From: Acidobacteria bacterium AB60
Lineage (GTDB): Bacteria; Acidobacteriota; Terriglobia; Terriglobales; Acidobacteriaceae
Direction of reading: 5' to 3'
Assembly (NCBI GenBank): GCA_008682415.1
Contig: VANK01000013.1
Coordinates: 124,001-188,000, forward strand
Length of the DNA: 64,000 nt
Shown piece by piece: positions 9,401 to 17,064 of this stretch. A program made the translations under genes and the position numbers. The notes under the pieces were generated by a model. It was not told the DNA's origin. It did not search any database and saw only the letters and a program-made list of their open reading frames with translations. The first letter of the stretch is position 1, and each line of letters opens with the position of its first letter.

Positions 9401-9800
9401 CAACATCGCCGACGTCGCCCGCGGCACCACCGGCACCTTGCGCCCCGATCGCATCCCCGGCGTCTCCCTCACCGCGGGCGGCGGCTCCCTCAAGCAATGG
9501 TTCAATCCCGCGGCCTTCACCCAGCCCGCCGGCCTCTACGGCACAGCGTCGCGCAACGCCATCCCCGGCCCCGGCACCATCGACAACGACATGTCCCTCT
9601 CCAAAACCGTGCAGCTCGGCGACACCCGCAGCTTCGAGATCCGCGCTACCGCCAGCAACGTCTTCAACACCGTCCAGTACAGCGGCGTCTACACCACGCT
9701 CTACTCCGGGCTCGAAGCGCAGCGCGTCTCCAACTTCGGCCAGGTCAGCTCCGCCGGCAGCATGCGCTCCTTCAACTTCAACGCGCGGTTCCGCTTCTAG
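6444..9800 (+). CDS. TonB-dependent receptor, acidobacterial Oar-like with carboxypeptidase-regulatory-like N-domain
   Basis: An 1118-residue outer-membrane protein. Residues 1-25 form a signal peptide, followed by a Pro/Ser-rich linker. A carboxypeptidase-regulatory-like beta-sandwich domain (IHGTVKSGNVPLPGVTVTAQ and following) occupies about residues 55-140. The C-terminal two thirds is a beta-barrel with alternating aromatic strands ending in FNARFRF, the terminal Phe expected for BAM-mediated insertion. An unusual Gly/Phe-rich stretch lies at about residues 262-288, where a plug domain would be expected. GGAGCAAC precedes ATG 6444. A VWFA-domain protein follows 20 bp downstream and is probably co-transcribed. 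Such receptors in acidobacteria are thought to import glycans or other large solutes; the ligand here is unknown. Confidence 0.93.
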   Translation: MRQHARLGVLSILLCSAFGTPAFTQAPSAAPDTSDRTPSSTPSPAPGEPSSSVTGGKIHGTVKSGNVPLPGVTVTAQNTLTGKRYATTTDISGAWSMDIPQNGRYVFRTQFAAFAQGSGEALLNAAGHDQTVNFDLVLASRAAAQAQAQDAQQNQAAQVIRQLAANGPQNLNLLSTLTGDTAAGTAGTPASSGAALPSIAGNADFTGESVAISGQAGSVSPMAGVDMDRLRDMAETMRSQFAAQGGTVMNVPGGMTMNITSGFAGGGGFFMGGPGGFGFGRGNFRNFNPSQPHGSVFWQGSNSALDAEPFSLRGQPQQQPASGTDRFGATLMGAPFLPGLTKPSGKDSVFLTFSGARNSVPVDQYATVPTPAERAGTIPGLAASITPVPQAAALLQYIPLPNLPGETQNYHLLTTRQSNTTQGGVRYMRGIGANASPFGFGGPGGRRAQQTTQALRQSINVNYNWSHAASDDVNIVPILGGKTASDSNSVQAGYTLGKGKLTSIFNASWNRANAHTTNFFTGLNDIATASGLLGPGGEALNASSLNYGLPSVVLSSFTGISQTQPSFSIAQTISLSETLAWIHGKHNFRFGGDYRRVHHDFLGGNNATGTFYFTGLYTGSSLGDFLLGEAQSTSIDSSANKSYLRDNVFDLYAQDDWRALNHLSLNVGIRYEYFAPYTEKYNRLSMVDTNPDGGFTSVGQVQAGATSPNYGRLPDALVKPYPYAIAPRLGFALRLPKQTVVRGGYGMNYTVSQYSIFANAMAHQPPFANEQTNEATSNCPDPRIPCYSLANGFPAPNAIGNYAVQPRYHLPYVQAYNLDVQKTLPWGIVLNIGYNGSRGSNLDVKIAPRAVPGSPNTDPGNIPFFFEEYGAFSRFNAGTVRVNKRMSSGISLGANYQYSHSIDDAGSVGGTSSIVAQNWQDIAADEGNSTFDVRHKVSGHYLYELPFGKDKFWLTTGAASHIFEGFSISGDFTFATGTPLTPTYQANIADVARGTTGTLRPDRIPGVSLTAGGGSLKQWFNPAAFTQPAGLYGTASRNAIPGPGTIDNDMSLSKTVQLGDTRSFEIRATASNVFNTVQYSGVYTTLYSGLEAQRVSNFGQVSSAGSMRSFNFNARFRF

Positions 9801-9820
9801 TCAGGGAGAGAAGATTGCTC

Positions 9821-11983
9821 ATGTTTCGCCGCCTCCAATCCGCAATCGCACTCGCCGTCGCCCTGTTGATGATTCCGTGCGCGCCCGCCCAGGACGCTCC
9901 CAAGCCCATCGCGGCATCTCCTGATCAGAATGCCCCGCAATCCGGCTTCGTTCTCAAGGTCAACGCCGAGCTGGTGCTCACCAACGTCGTCGCCCGCGAC
10001 GCCAAAACCGGCGAGCTCGTCTCCGGCCTCAAGCAAAGCGACTTCACCGTCCTCGAAAACGGCAAGAAGCAGGAGATCTCCAGCTTCGACTTCCAGAGCG
10101 TCGACATGGCCGCGCCGCTCAATGAAGCCACCATCAGCGGCCTCGCCGCCGGCCCCTCCAACGCGAAGAGCGTTGCCGTCGCCCGTCCTGAAGACCTCCG
10201 CAACCACCGCCTCATCGTGATGTTCTTCGACCTCACCTCCATGCAGCCTGAAGACCTCGACCGCGCCGTCGACGCTGCCAAAGAATTCCTCCGCAAGAAA
10301 ATGGCGCCCGCCGACCTCGTCGCGCTCGTCTCCCTCGGCGACTCCCTCAAAGTCGATCAGGACTTCACCGCCAACAAAGACGCCCTCATCCACGCCGTCG
10401 GCGTCTACAACGGCACCCAGGGCCAGGGCTTCGCGCAAGGCGCCAACGCCAACTCCAACCAGGTCGAAGACACCACCGGCTACACCCCCGACGAGAGCGA
10501 GTACAACGACCTCAACACCGATCGCGAGCTCTTCGCCCTGCGCGCCATCGCTCGCTCGCTCGAAAAGATCCAGGAGAAGAAATCACTGCTCTACTTCTCC
10601 GGCGGCATCTCCCGCGACGGCATCGAGAACCAGGCCTCCCTGCGCGCCGCCACCAACGCCGCCGTCCGTGCCAACCTCGCCATCTATAGCGTCGATACAC
10701 GCGGCCTTCAGGCCGTCGGCCCCCTCGGCGACGCCTCCACCGGCAGCCTCCGCGGCCAGGGCGCCTACAACGGCGGCTCGCTGCTCAACAACATGAACCA
10801 GAACTTCGATACCCAGGAGGTCATGGCCACCCTCAGCAGCGACACCGGCGGCAAAGCCTTCTTCGACTCCAACGACTTCGGCCCCGCCTTCGAGCGCGTG
10901 CAGCGCGACACCTCCGCCTACTACGCCATCGGCTTCCACTCCACCAATCCCGCGCGCGACGGCAAATACCGCCGCCTCACCATCAAGGTGAATCGTCCCG
11001 GCGTCAAGCTCGAGTACCGCCCCGGCTACTACGCGCCCGCCGACTTCCAGCACTCCGGCAAAGAAGACCGCGAGCGCGACCTCGAAGAGCAGCTCGCCAG
11101 CGATCTCCCTGCCACCGACGTCGCCGTCTACCTCGATGCCCTCTACTTCCGCGCCGATGAGAATCGCTTCTTCGTGCCCGTCTCGCTCATCGTGCCCGGC
11201 TCGCAGATCCCCTTCGTCAAAGGCGGCGATAAAGACAAGGCCACCCTCGACATCATCGGCAGCGTCCTCGACGAAGTAAAGCGCCCCATCGGCCGCGCTC
11301 GCGAAACCGTCAAGCTCAACCTCGATCAGTCGCAGCAGGCCCGCCAGAAGACCATTCAGTACACCACCAGCTTCAACCTGCCTCCCGGCAAGTACCACCT
11401 CAAGTTCGTGGTGCGCGAAAATCAGACCGGCCGCATGGGCTCCTTCGAGACCGACATCACTCTCCCCGAGATGAAGAAGGCGCCGCTCAAGCTCAGCTCC
11501 ATCGTCCTCGCCGCCGCGCGCCAGCCCAGCAAACAGCAGAACCCGCTCGTCCGCAATGGCGAAGAGTACGTGCCCAACATCAGCCACGTCTTCCGCCAGG
11601 ACCAGCACTTGTTTCTGCTCTACGAGATCTACGCGCCCACCCGCCAGAAACCGGACAACGCGCCCAAAGGCGCGAAGCCCGGCATCAATCTCCTCAGCAG
11701 CCTCGAACTCATCCAGGGCTCCACCAAGGTCTACGAGACGCCCGTGGTCAAAGCCACATCCATTAACGTCGAAGGGCGCGACGCCGTCTCCATTGAGCTC
11801 GATGTGCCGCTCGCCGGCCTCAAGCCCGGCCCCTACATCTGCCAGCTCAACGTGATCGACGACGCCGGCGGCAGCTTCGCCTTCCCTCGCTTCGCCGTGC
11901 TGGTGCGCGAGCCCGCGGCGTCCACTCCCTCTCAGCCCGCGTCCGGTTCTGCCTCCGCATCCGGCTCATCCGGCGCCGACTGA
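9821..11983 (+). CDS. Exported VWFA-related acidobacterial domain protein
   Basis: A 720-residue protein with a signal peptide (about 1-24, ending PCAPAQ). Residues about 40-90 carry the hallmark VWFA-related acidobacterial segment (LVLTNVVARDAKTGELV, then LKQSDFTVLENGKKQEI). It is followed by a VWA-like Rossmann fold whose expected DxSxS metal site is degenerate (FFDLTSM), so metal-dependent adhesion may be lost. The second half is beta-rich and ends in a Ser/Ala/Pro-rich tail. The frame is open further upstream over the receptor gene, but ATG 9821 begins the signal peptide and has GGGAGAG upstream. It is linked to the TonB receptor by a 20-bp gap. The last 52 bp overlap a converging small gene. 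Confidence 0.9.
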   Translation: MFRRLQSAIALAVALLMIPCAPAQDAPKPIAASPDQNAPQSGFVLKVNAELVLTNVVARDAKTGELVSGLKQSDFTVLENGKKQEISSFDFQSVDMAAPLNEATISGLAAGPSNAKSVAVARPEDLRNHRLIVMFFDLTSMQPEDLDRAVDAAKEFLRKKMAPADLVALVSLGDSLKVDQDFTANKDALIHAVGVYNGTQGQGFAQGANANSNQVEDTTGYTPDESEYNDLNTDRELFALRAIARSLEKIQEKKSLLYFSGGISRDGIENQASLRAATNAAVRANLAIYSVDTRGLQAVGPLGDASTGSLRGQGAYNGGSLLNNMNQNFDTQEVMATLSSDTGGKAFFDSNDFGPAFERVQRDTSAYYAIGFHSTNPARDGKYRRLTIKVNRPGVKLEYRPGYYAPADFQHSGKEDRERDLEEQLASDLPATDVAVYLDALYFRADENRFFVPVSLIVPGSQIPFVKGGDKDKATLDIIGSVLDEVKRPIGRARETVKLNLDQSQQARQKTIQYTTSFNLPPGKYHLKFVVRENQTGRMGSFETDITLPEMKKAPLKLSSIVLAAARQPSKQQNPLVRNGEEYVPNISHVFRQDQHLFLLYEIYAPTRQKPDNAPKGAKPGINLLSSLELIQGSTKVYETPVVKATSINVEGRDAVSIELDVPLAGLKPGPYICQLNVIDDAGGSFAFPRFAVLVREPAASTPSQPASGSASASGSSGAD

Positions 11984-12120
11984 GGCGGCACATTCACATG
12001 CTCGTAAGGGCAATGCCGGCACCCCGACCCGCAGCAATATCCCCGCTTCAGGTGATACGCGGCGGTAAACACGATGAGTCCGTCTTCGATGTAGTAATCC
12101 TCGGGATCCAGTCCACCCAT
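11932..12120 (-). CDS. Cysteine-rich mini-protein, DUF5522-like
   Basis: A 62-residue protein with EDYYIEDGLIVFTAAYHLKRG followed by YCCGSGCRHCPY. This fits a small family I recognise as DUF5522, which has a conserved CC-x2-C-x2-C cluster that probably binds a metal. Function is unknown. The start at ATG 12120 gives the full conserved part, and the upstream continuation of the frame is antisense to the kdsC-like gene. The C-terminal coding end (11932-11983) overlaps tail to tail with the VWFA-domain gene, and the start is 51 bp from the divergent phosphatase start. The tail after HVNVPP is acidic and probably unstructured. Confidence 0.8.
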   Translation of the reverse strand: MGGLDPEDYYIEDGLIVFTAAYHLKRGYCCGSGCRHCPYEHVNVPPQSAPDEPDAEAEPDAG

Positions 12121-12171
12121 GCTCTGATTGTCGCAAAAGCGCCATGGCCTCCAGCCTCGTAGAATGGCACT

Positions 12172-12843
12172 ATGTCGCTTACCCCCACCGAACGCGCGCG
12201 CCGCATCAAAATTGTTCTCTTCGATGTTGACGGCGTCCTCACCGACGGCACCATCTGGCTGGTTCCAGCCCCCGCGAAACCGGGCTCTTCCGCCTCGACG
12301 CCCCAGCATCAGTTCCCCGGCGCCGATGGCGGTGTCGGCTTCGGCATCCAGTCCGCCACCATGATGGAGGCCAAGGGCTACAGCGCCCACGACGGCGCCG
12401 GCATCTCCCTCGGCCGCATCGGAGGCCTCAAGTTCGGCGTCATCACCAAGCGCATCAGCGAGACCGTCGCCACCCGCATGCGCGACCTCAAAATCGAATA
12501 CGTCTACCAGGGCCAGGCCTTCAAGATGAAGCCGGTCCGCGAGATCATGGAAAAGGAAAACGTCACCCTCGACGAGATCGCCTACGTCGGCGACGATGTC
12601 ATCGACCTCCCCGTGATGCGCCAGGTCGGCTTCGCCATCGCCGTCGCCAACGCGCGCGACCCGGTCAAAGCCGCGGCCCACTACGTCACCGTGCATGACG
12701 GCGGTTACGGCGCAGGGCGCGATGCCATCGACTTCATCCTCGAGTCCAAGGGCATCCTCAGCCGCTGCATCGAGACCATGATCGACGAAGGCAATCCCAT
12801 CTCCCCCTCCATGGACATCGGCAACAGCAGCGACAACGCCTGA
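12172..12843 (+). CDS. kdsC: HAD phosphatase, KdsC-like (KDO-8-phosphate phosphatase type)
   Basis: A 223-residue haloacid dehalogenase-fold enzyme of the C0 type. Motif I is FDVDGVLTDG with the nucleophile Asp near residue 17, and motif IV is VGDDVIDLPVM. A conserved GLKFGVITKRISE segment supports the KdsC/NeuC-associated phosphatase group, which releases phosphate from KDO-8-P in lipopolysaccharide inner-core synthesis. Compared with the roughly 170-190 residue classical enzyme it has a Pro/Ser-rich insertion at about residues 28-50 and a longer tail. No other KDO gene is nearby. The exact substrate is therefore inferred from family only. Confidence 0.85.
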   Translation: MSLTPTERARRIKIVLFDVDGVLTDGTIWLVPAPAKPGSSASTPQHQFPGADGGVGFGIQSATMMEAKGYSAHDGAGISLGRIGGLKFGVITKRISETVATRMRDLKIEYVYQGQAFKMKPVREIMEKENVTLDEIAYVGDDVIDLPVMRQVGFAIAVANARDPVKAAAHYVTVHDGGYGAGRDAIDFILESKGILSRCIETMIDEGNPISPSMDIGNSSDNA

Positions 12844-12844
12844 C

Positions 12845-14128
12845 TCACTTCGTCTTCACGTACGCCGGAAAGACCCGGTCCATCAGCTCTTCCCGCAATG
12901 CCAGCCGCAGGTCGCCCCGCGGATCGGGCTCCGTGTTCGACACCGCGTGCGTCGCCTCTTGCGCGGCCGGCGCGCCCGTGTCCGTCGTATTCACCACCAG
13001 CACGCCCGCGCTTCCGCCCTCCGGATCCACCAGCAGCTCCGCTGAAAATCCTCCCTGGTCGCCGTCGTGATAAATCGTTCGGTGCCCGTTCCCCTTCAAC
13101 ACAAAGAACCCCAGCCCCATCTGCGGCTGCGTTCCATGCGGCCCGGACGTATAGGGAGTCCCCGCCTCGCCTGCCTGCTTCGCCGGCAGCACCCCCGTCC
13201 ACGCCTCCTCCAGCGAACTGCGCTTCAGCACCTCTTCATACCGCGCATTCCCCGGTTCGCCAATCAGGAACCGTGCGTACTTCACCATGTCCTTCAGCGG
13301 CGCCTTCAACCCGCTGTTCGAGGTCGTAATCCCCGTATCGAAGTTGAAGGGCTGCGCCGTGATCTTCTCGCCAGTCTTCACATAGCTCGCCGAGACATGC
13401 CCCTCCAGGAAATACGGCGCGCGATCGAAGTAGCTCTCCGTCATGCCCAGCGGCTTCAAAATGTTTTTATCCACGTAGACCTCGAAATCGTCGCCGCTGA
13501 TCCGCTCGATCACCTGCCCCAGAAATACATACCCCGGATTCGAATAGCTCCACTGTGTGCCCGGCTTGAACGCGAGATGCGTGTACGGCAGCATCGCGGC
13601 TACCTGCGACCACTTTGTCGGCTCAAACGGCTGCCAGTCACAGTCCTTCGCATCATCGCAATCCCAGGGCCACGTGGGATTGCGAAATCCCGCGCTGTGC
13701 GTCAGCAGCTCGCGAATCGTGATCGCCTCAACTGGTCCGAATGCGTCATGCACCTGCTGCAGCTCCGGCACATACTTCACCACCGCATCGTCCAGCGACA
13801 GCTTGCCGTGATCCCGCAGCTGCAGAATCGCAATCGCCGTCATCGTCTTCGTGATCGACGCCCAGTTGTACGCGGTCTCCCCGTCGATGGCCTGATGTGT
13901 CTCCCGCTTCGCTTCGCCCGCGAAGAACATCTGCGCCTCTTCACCCCGATGCACCAGCGCCAGAGCTCCGCCCACCACGCCGTGCCTCTTCAACTCCGCG
14001 TGAAATCTCTGCTGCAGGGCTTGGACTGCGGAAGAGGGATCCGCGTTCTGCGCGAATCCGTAGGGAAGGGAACAGGGAGCCAGAAGGGCCAGCAGGAACC
14101 ACGAACGGGGCGGCATGCAAGTCATCAT
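12845..14128 (-). CDS. Exported serine hydrolase, class C beta-lactamase / esterase family
   Basis: A 427-residue penicillin-binding-protein-like hydrolase. An N-terminal signal peptide (ends GFAQN) is followed by the catalytic SxxK motif in NWASITKTM (Ser91, Lys94), the YxN motif in WSYSNPGYVF and an HDG motif near the end (YHDGDQGGF) in place of KTG. This family includes esterases, D-aminopeptidases and class C-like beta-lactamases, so true beta-lactam hydrolysis is not implied. The likely location is the periplasm. ATG 14128 or the in-frame ATG four codons later could be the start. It converges on the kdsC-like gene with a 1-bp gap. Confidence 0.9.
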   Translation of the reverse strand: MMTCMPPRSWFLLALLAPCSLPYGFAQNADPSSAVQALQQRFHAELKRHGVVGGALALVHRGEEAQMFFAGEAKRETHQAIDGETAYNWASITKTMTAIAILQLRDHGKLSLDDAVVKYVPELQQVHDAFGPVEAITIRELLTHSAGFRNPTWPWDCDDAKDCDWQPFEPTKWSQVAAMLPYTHLAFKPGTQWSYSNPGYVFLGQVIERISGDDFEVYVDKNILKPLGMTESYFDRAPYFLEGHVSASYVKTGEKITAQPFNFDTGITTSNSGLKAPLKDMVKYARFLIGEPGNARYEEVLKRSSLEEAWTGVLPAKQAGEAGTPYTSGPHGTQPQMGLGFFVLKGNGHRTIYHDGDQGGFSAELLVDPEGGSAGVLVVNTTDTGAPAAQEATHAVSNTEPDPRGDLRLALREELMDRVFPAYVKTK

Positions 14129-14187
14129 ACCCCGGCGGTTTTCAGCAGCCTGTCTGCGCTCCCGCAGAAGCCCTCATCTCCAAAGCA

Positions 14188-15429
14188 TCAAGCCGCCCGC
14201 CGCATCGGCTCCTCGCGCACCGCCTTCTGTCGCGGCGGCCGCACCAGGATCGGCAAAATCGTCGAAACCGCCATCACCACCGCGATCATGCGCAACCCGC
14301 TCGCGTAGCTCCCCCCGCTGGTTTTGAGCGTATGCGCCAGCAGCAGCGGCCCGAAGGCGCTCGCAAACCCCCACGCCGTCAGCATCAGCCCGTAGATCGG
14401 GCCCACGTTCCTGCTCCCGAAGTAATCCGCCGTAAACGCCGGCATCGTCCCGAATCCGCCCCCGTAGCACATCAGGATCACGAACGAAACCACCGTCAGC
14501 AGCGTCACCTGTCCCATCAACGGCAGGAACCAGAACAATCCAAACTGCAGCAGAAACATGATCGCGAACGTCCAGCGCCGCGTAATAAGGTCTGACACCC
14601 ACGCCCAGAACACGCGCCCCGCCGCGTTGCCGATGCTGGCAATGCCCACCATCCCCGCCGCCACCACCGCGCTCGCGCCCGCGATCTTCTGAAACATCGG
14701 CGACTCCTGCGAGATCACCGAGATGCCCGCCGACGTATTCAGAAACAGCAGCGCCCACATCGCCCACCACTGCCACGTGCGCAGCGCCTCGCCCAGCGTA
14801 TAGTCCTTGGTCGCTCGTTGCGCCGTCAGCGTCGCGCTCGGCTTCCAGCCCGCAGGCGCATATCCCTCCGGCGGATTGCGCAGGAACAACCCCGTCCCCA
14901 TCGTCACCACCAGGTAGGCAATCCCCAGGTAAGCGAACGTCGAAAGCACGCCGACGGACTGGATGAGCCGCGTCGCCACCGGCGCCGTCACCAGCGCTCC
15001 GGCGCCGAATCCGCCCACCGCGATCCCCGTGATCAATCCGCGCCGGTCCGGGAACCACTTCACCAGCACCGCCACCGGCACAATGTATCCAAGCCCCAGC
15101 CCTACGCCTCCAATCACCCCATAGCTCAGGTATAGCCACCACAGCTTGTGCGCGGAAAAGCTGGCCAGAAACACACCCAGCCCATACAGGAATCCTCCCG
15201 TCAGCGCCACCACCCGCGGACCCTTCTTGTTCAGCCACAGCCCGCCGAAGAACGAAGCCACGCCCAGCACAAAGATCGCGATTGTGAACGTCAGCGTCAC
15301 CTGCGCTACCGACCACCCAAACGACTTCGACAGCGGAATGCGAAAGACACTCCACGCATACACCGCGCCCAGCGCCACCTGCATCAGAAACCCCGCCGCC
15401 GCGATTCCCCAACGATTCGTCTTATTCAT
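14188..15429 (-). CDS. OFA-family MFS transporter (oxalate/formate antiporter type)
   Basis: A 413-residue inner-membrane protein with about 12 hydrophobic segments. The N-terminal segment ALGAVYAWSVFRIPLSKSFGWS is the hallmark of the oxalate:formate antiporter-like MFS group. KWFPDRRGLITGIAVGGFGAGA is the conserved loop and helix near the middle. ATG 15429 is chosen because GAGGGG lies 7-9 bases upstream; the frame extends upstream without a matching membrane protein start. The next gene upstream on the same strand is fdhD, 178 bp away, so a link to formate metabolism is plausible but unproven. The substrate is inferred only from family similarity. Confidence 0.88.
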   Translation of the reverse strand: MNKTNRWGIAAAGFLMQVALGAVYAWSVFRIPLSKSFGWSVAQVTLTFTIAIFVLGVASFFGGLWLNKKGPRVVALTGGFLYGLGVFLASFSAHKLWWLYLSYGVIGGVGLGLGYIVPVAVLVKWFPDRRGLITGIAVGGFGAGALVTAPVATRLIQSVGVLSTFAYLGIAYLVVTMGTGLFLRNPPEGYAPAGWKPSATLTAQRATKDYTLGEALRTWQWWAMWALLFLNTSAGISVISQESPMFQKIAGASAVVAAGMVGIASIGNAAGRVFWAWVSDLITRRWTFAIMFLLQFGLFWFLPLMGQVTLLTVVSFVILMCYGGGFGTMPAFTADYFGSRNVGPIYGLMLTAWGFASAFGPLLLAHTLKTSGGSYASGLRMIAVVMAVSTILPILVRPPRQKAVREEPMRRAA

Positions 15430-15607
15430 GATGAACCCCTCGGTCCTGAAGCAGCTGCCGTCAGGCGTTCCTCGTTCACCCCGCACAGCCGCGCATCGAG
15501 ACTCGTGTCCGCGCACCCCGTGCGTCGCGCACCTTGGGCCCTTTAGATGACGTCCCGCGTACAGCAGATATCCGGCGTCTTGGAACCACGCTTCCTCGGC
15601 GTATCCT

Positions 15608-16495
15608 TCACGACGCCTGCGCCATCGAACGCGCGCTCTCCGTCATCCCGCATCGAAAAGCGCCGGAGTACACCACAAACCGCCTCCCGCGCAAAAAACC
15701 AATCAATGTCATGCCCAGCTCCCGCGCCAGCTTTACCGCCAGGCTCGAAGGAGCCGACACCGAGGCCAGCACCGGCACCCCCGCCGCCAGCCCCTTCTGC
15801 ACGATCTCGAATCCCCCTCGGCCGCTCACCATCAGAATCGACCGCGAAAGAGGCAGTCGCCCCTCCCGCATCGCCCAGCCCACAACCTTGTCCACCGCGT
15901 TATGCCGCCCAATATCCTCCCGCAGCGCCAGCAGCCCTCCCGCCTCGTCAAACAACCCCGCCGCGTGGAGTCCTCCCGTCCGCTCAAACACCGCCTGCTC
16001 CGCCCGAATCATCTCCGGAAGTCGGCACAGCACCTCCGCATCCACCCGGAAATCGCCCTCCGGCTGCCGCAACCCGCGCCGCCGGATCGCCTCGATGCTC
16101 GCCTTCCCGCAGATCCCGCAACTCGAAGCCGCAAAAAAGTTCCGCCGCAACTCCCCCGGCTCGAACTCCAGGTTCCGCAAGCGCACATCGACCACATTGC
16201 TCTTTGCCCCCGCAGGTGACTCGGCAACACGCAACTCCGCTATATCCCCCGCGCTCTCCACAATCCCCTCGGTCAGCACGAACCCGGCGGCCAGCTCCAG
16301 GTCGTGGCCCGGCGTGCGCATGGTCACGCTCAAGGGCGCCCCGTCCACCCGAATCTCCAGCGGCTCCTCGCAGGCCAGCGAGTCCTGCACGGCGCGCACC
16401 CGCCCCTCCGCCCACTCCGTCACCTGCGTGATCTCCATGCTCTTTGGAGGAAGTCGCATCGCGCTTTTCACAAGCCTCATCAACAGCCGCGGCAT
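15608..16495 (-). CDS. fdhD: Formate dehydrogenase accessory sulfurtransferase FdhD
   Basis: Up to 295 residues. FdhD passes sulfur from IscS-type desulfurases to the molybdenum cofactor of formate dehydrogenases. The catalytic CxxC is in SSCGICGK. Other conserved parts are FVLTEGIV, DIGRHNAVDKVVG and SGRGGFEIVQK, with VSAPSSLAV near the end. The true start may be the ATG at 16438 (MEITQ), because the first 19 residues look non-homologous and lie in the probable promoter region. No formate dehydrogenase structural gene lies in this window. The oxalate/formate-type carrier lies downstream on the same strand. Confidence 0.93.
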   Translation of the reverse strand: MPRLLMRLVKSAMRLPPKSMEITQVTEWAEGRVRAVQDSLACEEPLEIRVDGAPLSVTMRTPGHDLELAAGFVLTEGIVESAGDIAELRVAESPAGAKSNVVDVRLRNLEFEPGELRRNFFAASSCGICGKASIEAIRRRGLRQPEGDFRVDAEVLCRLPEMIRAEQAVFERTGGLHAAGLFDEAGGLLALREDIGRHNAVDKVVGWAMREGRLPLSRSILMVSGRGGFEIVQKGLAAGVPVLASVSAPSSLAVKLARELGMTLIGFLRGRRFVVYSGAFRCGMTESARSMAQAS

Positions 16496-16602
16496 TCACA
16501 CCGCTCACTCTTGGTTGATGCGCCCCGCGCCCCTTCGATAGCATCCAACCAGACGATAAAAGCGGTCCGCCCCGCGTCGCGGCTTCAAAAGAGGGAAGCG
16601 CC

Positions 16603-16986
16603 ATGAAACTCAGAATCAAGGGAGACTCGCTCCGCCTGCGCATCGCCCCCAGCGAAGTCGCCCGGCTGCTTCAATCCGGCCGCATTGAAGAAACCATCCA
16701 CTTCGGGCCCGCCCCAGACGCCTGTCTGACCTATGCCCTCGAGACTGCGCCCGGCCAGCAAGCGTCCGTGACCGTCCGTTCTCGCCAGCACGAGATCACC
16801 GTCCTCGTCCCGGAAGAACTCGCCCGCCGCTGGGCCGTCGCGGAAGATGTCGGAATCTACGGCGAGATGCCCACTGCCGCCGGCCGCCTCGAACTCGCCG
16901 TCGAAAAAGACTTCGCCTGCCTCGACAAAAGCGCCGCCGACAACCAGGACACCTACCCCAATCCCAACCTCGGCGTGAACTGCTGA
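16603..16986 (+). CDS. Small conserved hypothetical protein (DUF7009-like)
   Basis: A 127-residue soluble protein beginning MKLRIKGDSLRLRIAPSEV, a pattern I associate with a small uncharacterised family (DUF7009-like; the label is from memory). It is rich in beta-strand pattern with no signal peptide, no membrane segment and no obvious catalytic motif. A Cys-containing tail (FACLDKSA and a terminal NC) is visible. It is divergent from fdhD across 107 bp, so the two may share a control region. GAGGGAAGC precedes ATG 16603. Function unknown. Confidence 0.8.
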   Translation: MKLRIKGDSLRLRIAPSEVARLLQSGRIEETIHFGPAPDACLTYALETAPGQQASVTVRSRQHEITVLVPEELARRWAVAEDVGIYGEMPTAAGRLELAVEKDFACLDKSAADNQDTYPNPNLGVNC

Positions 16987-17018
16987 ACCCCTGAAATCAA
17001 ATCCCCTCAAAAGGAAAA

Positions 17019-17040
17019 GACCCGGCATGCCTGCCGGGTC
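17019..17040 (-). terminator. Rho-independent terminator of the sugar transferase gene
   Basis: A perfect 9-bp GC-rich stem, GACCCGGCA paired with TGCCGGGTC, with a TGCC loop. On the - strand it is followed by TTTTCCTTTT. It lies 25 bp past the stop of the gene ending at 17065. The orientation of the U-tract assigns it to the - strand, although it may also stop the converging small gene. Confidence 0.75.
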
Positions 17041-17064
17041 CCGCGCTCCCATTCCCTGGAAGAC

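Noticed and set aside
6474..9497. Very long open frame antisense to the TonB receptor
   Set aside because: Its translation is Gly/Ala/Val/Glu low-complexity, as expected from reading the opposite strand of C-ending codons. No domain or start signal.
12845..14128. Calling the serine hydrolase a beta-lactamase resistance gene
   Set aside because: It has SxxK, YxN and HDG, which is usual for esterases and peptidases of this family. No evidence for beta-lactam hydrolysis.
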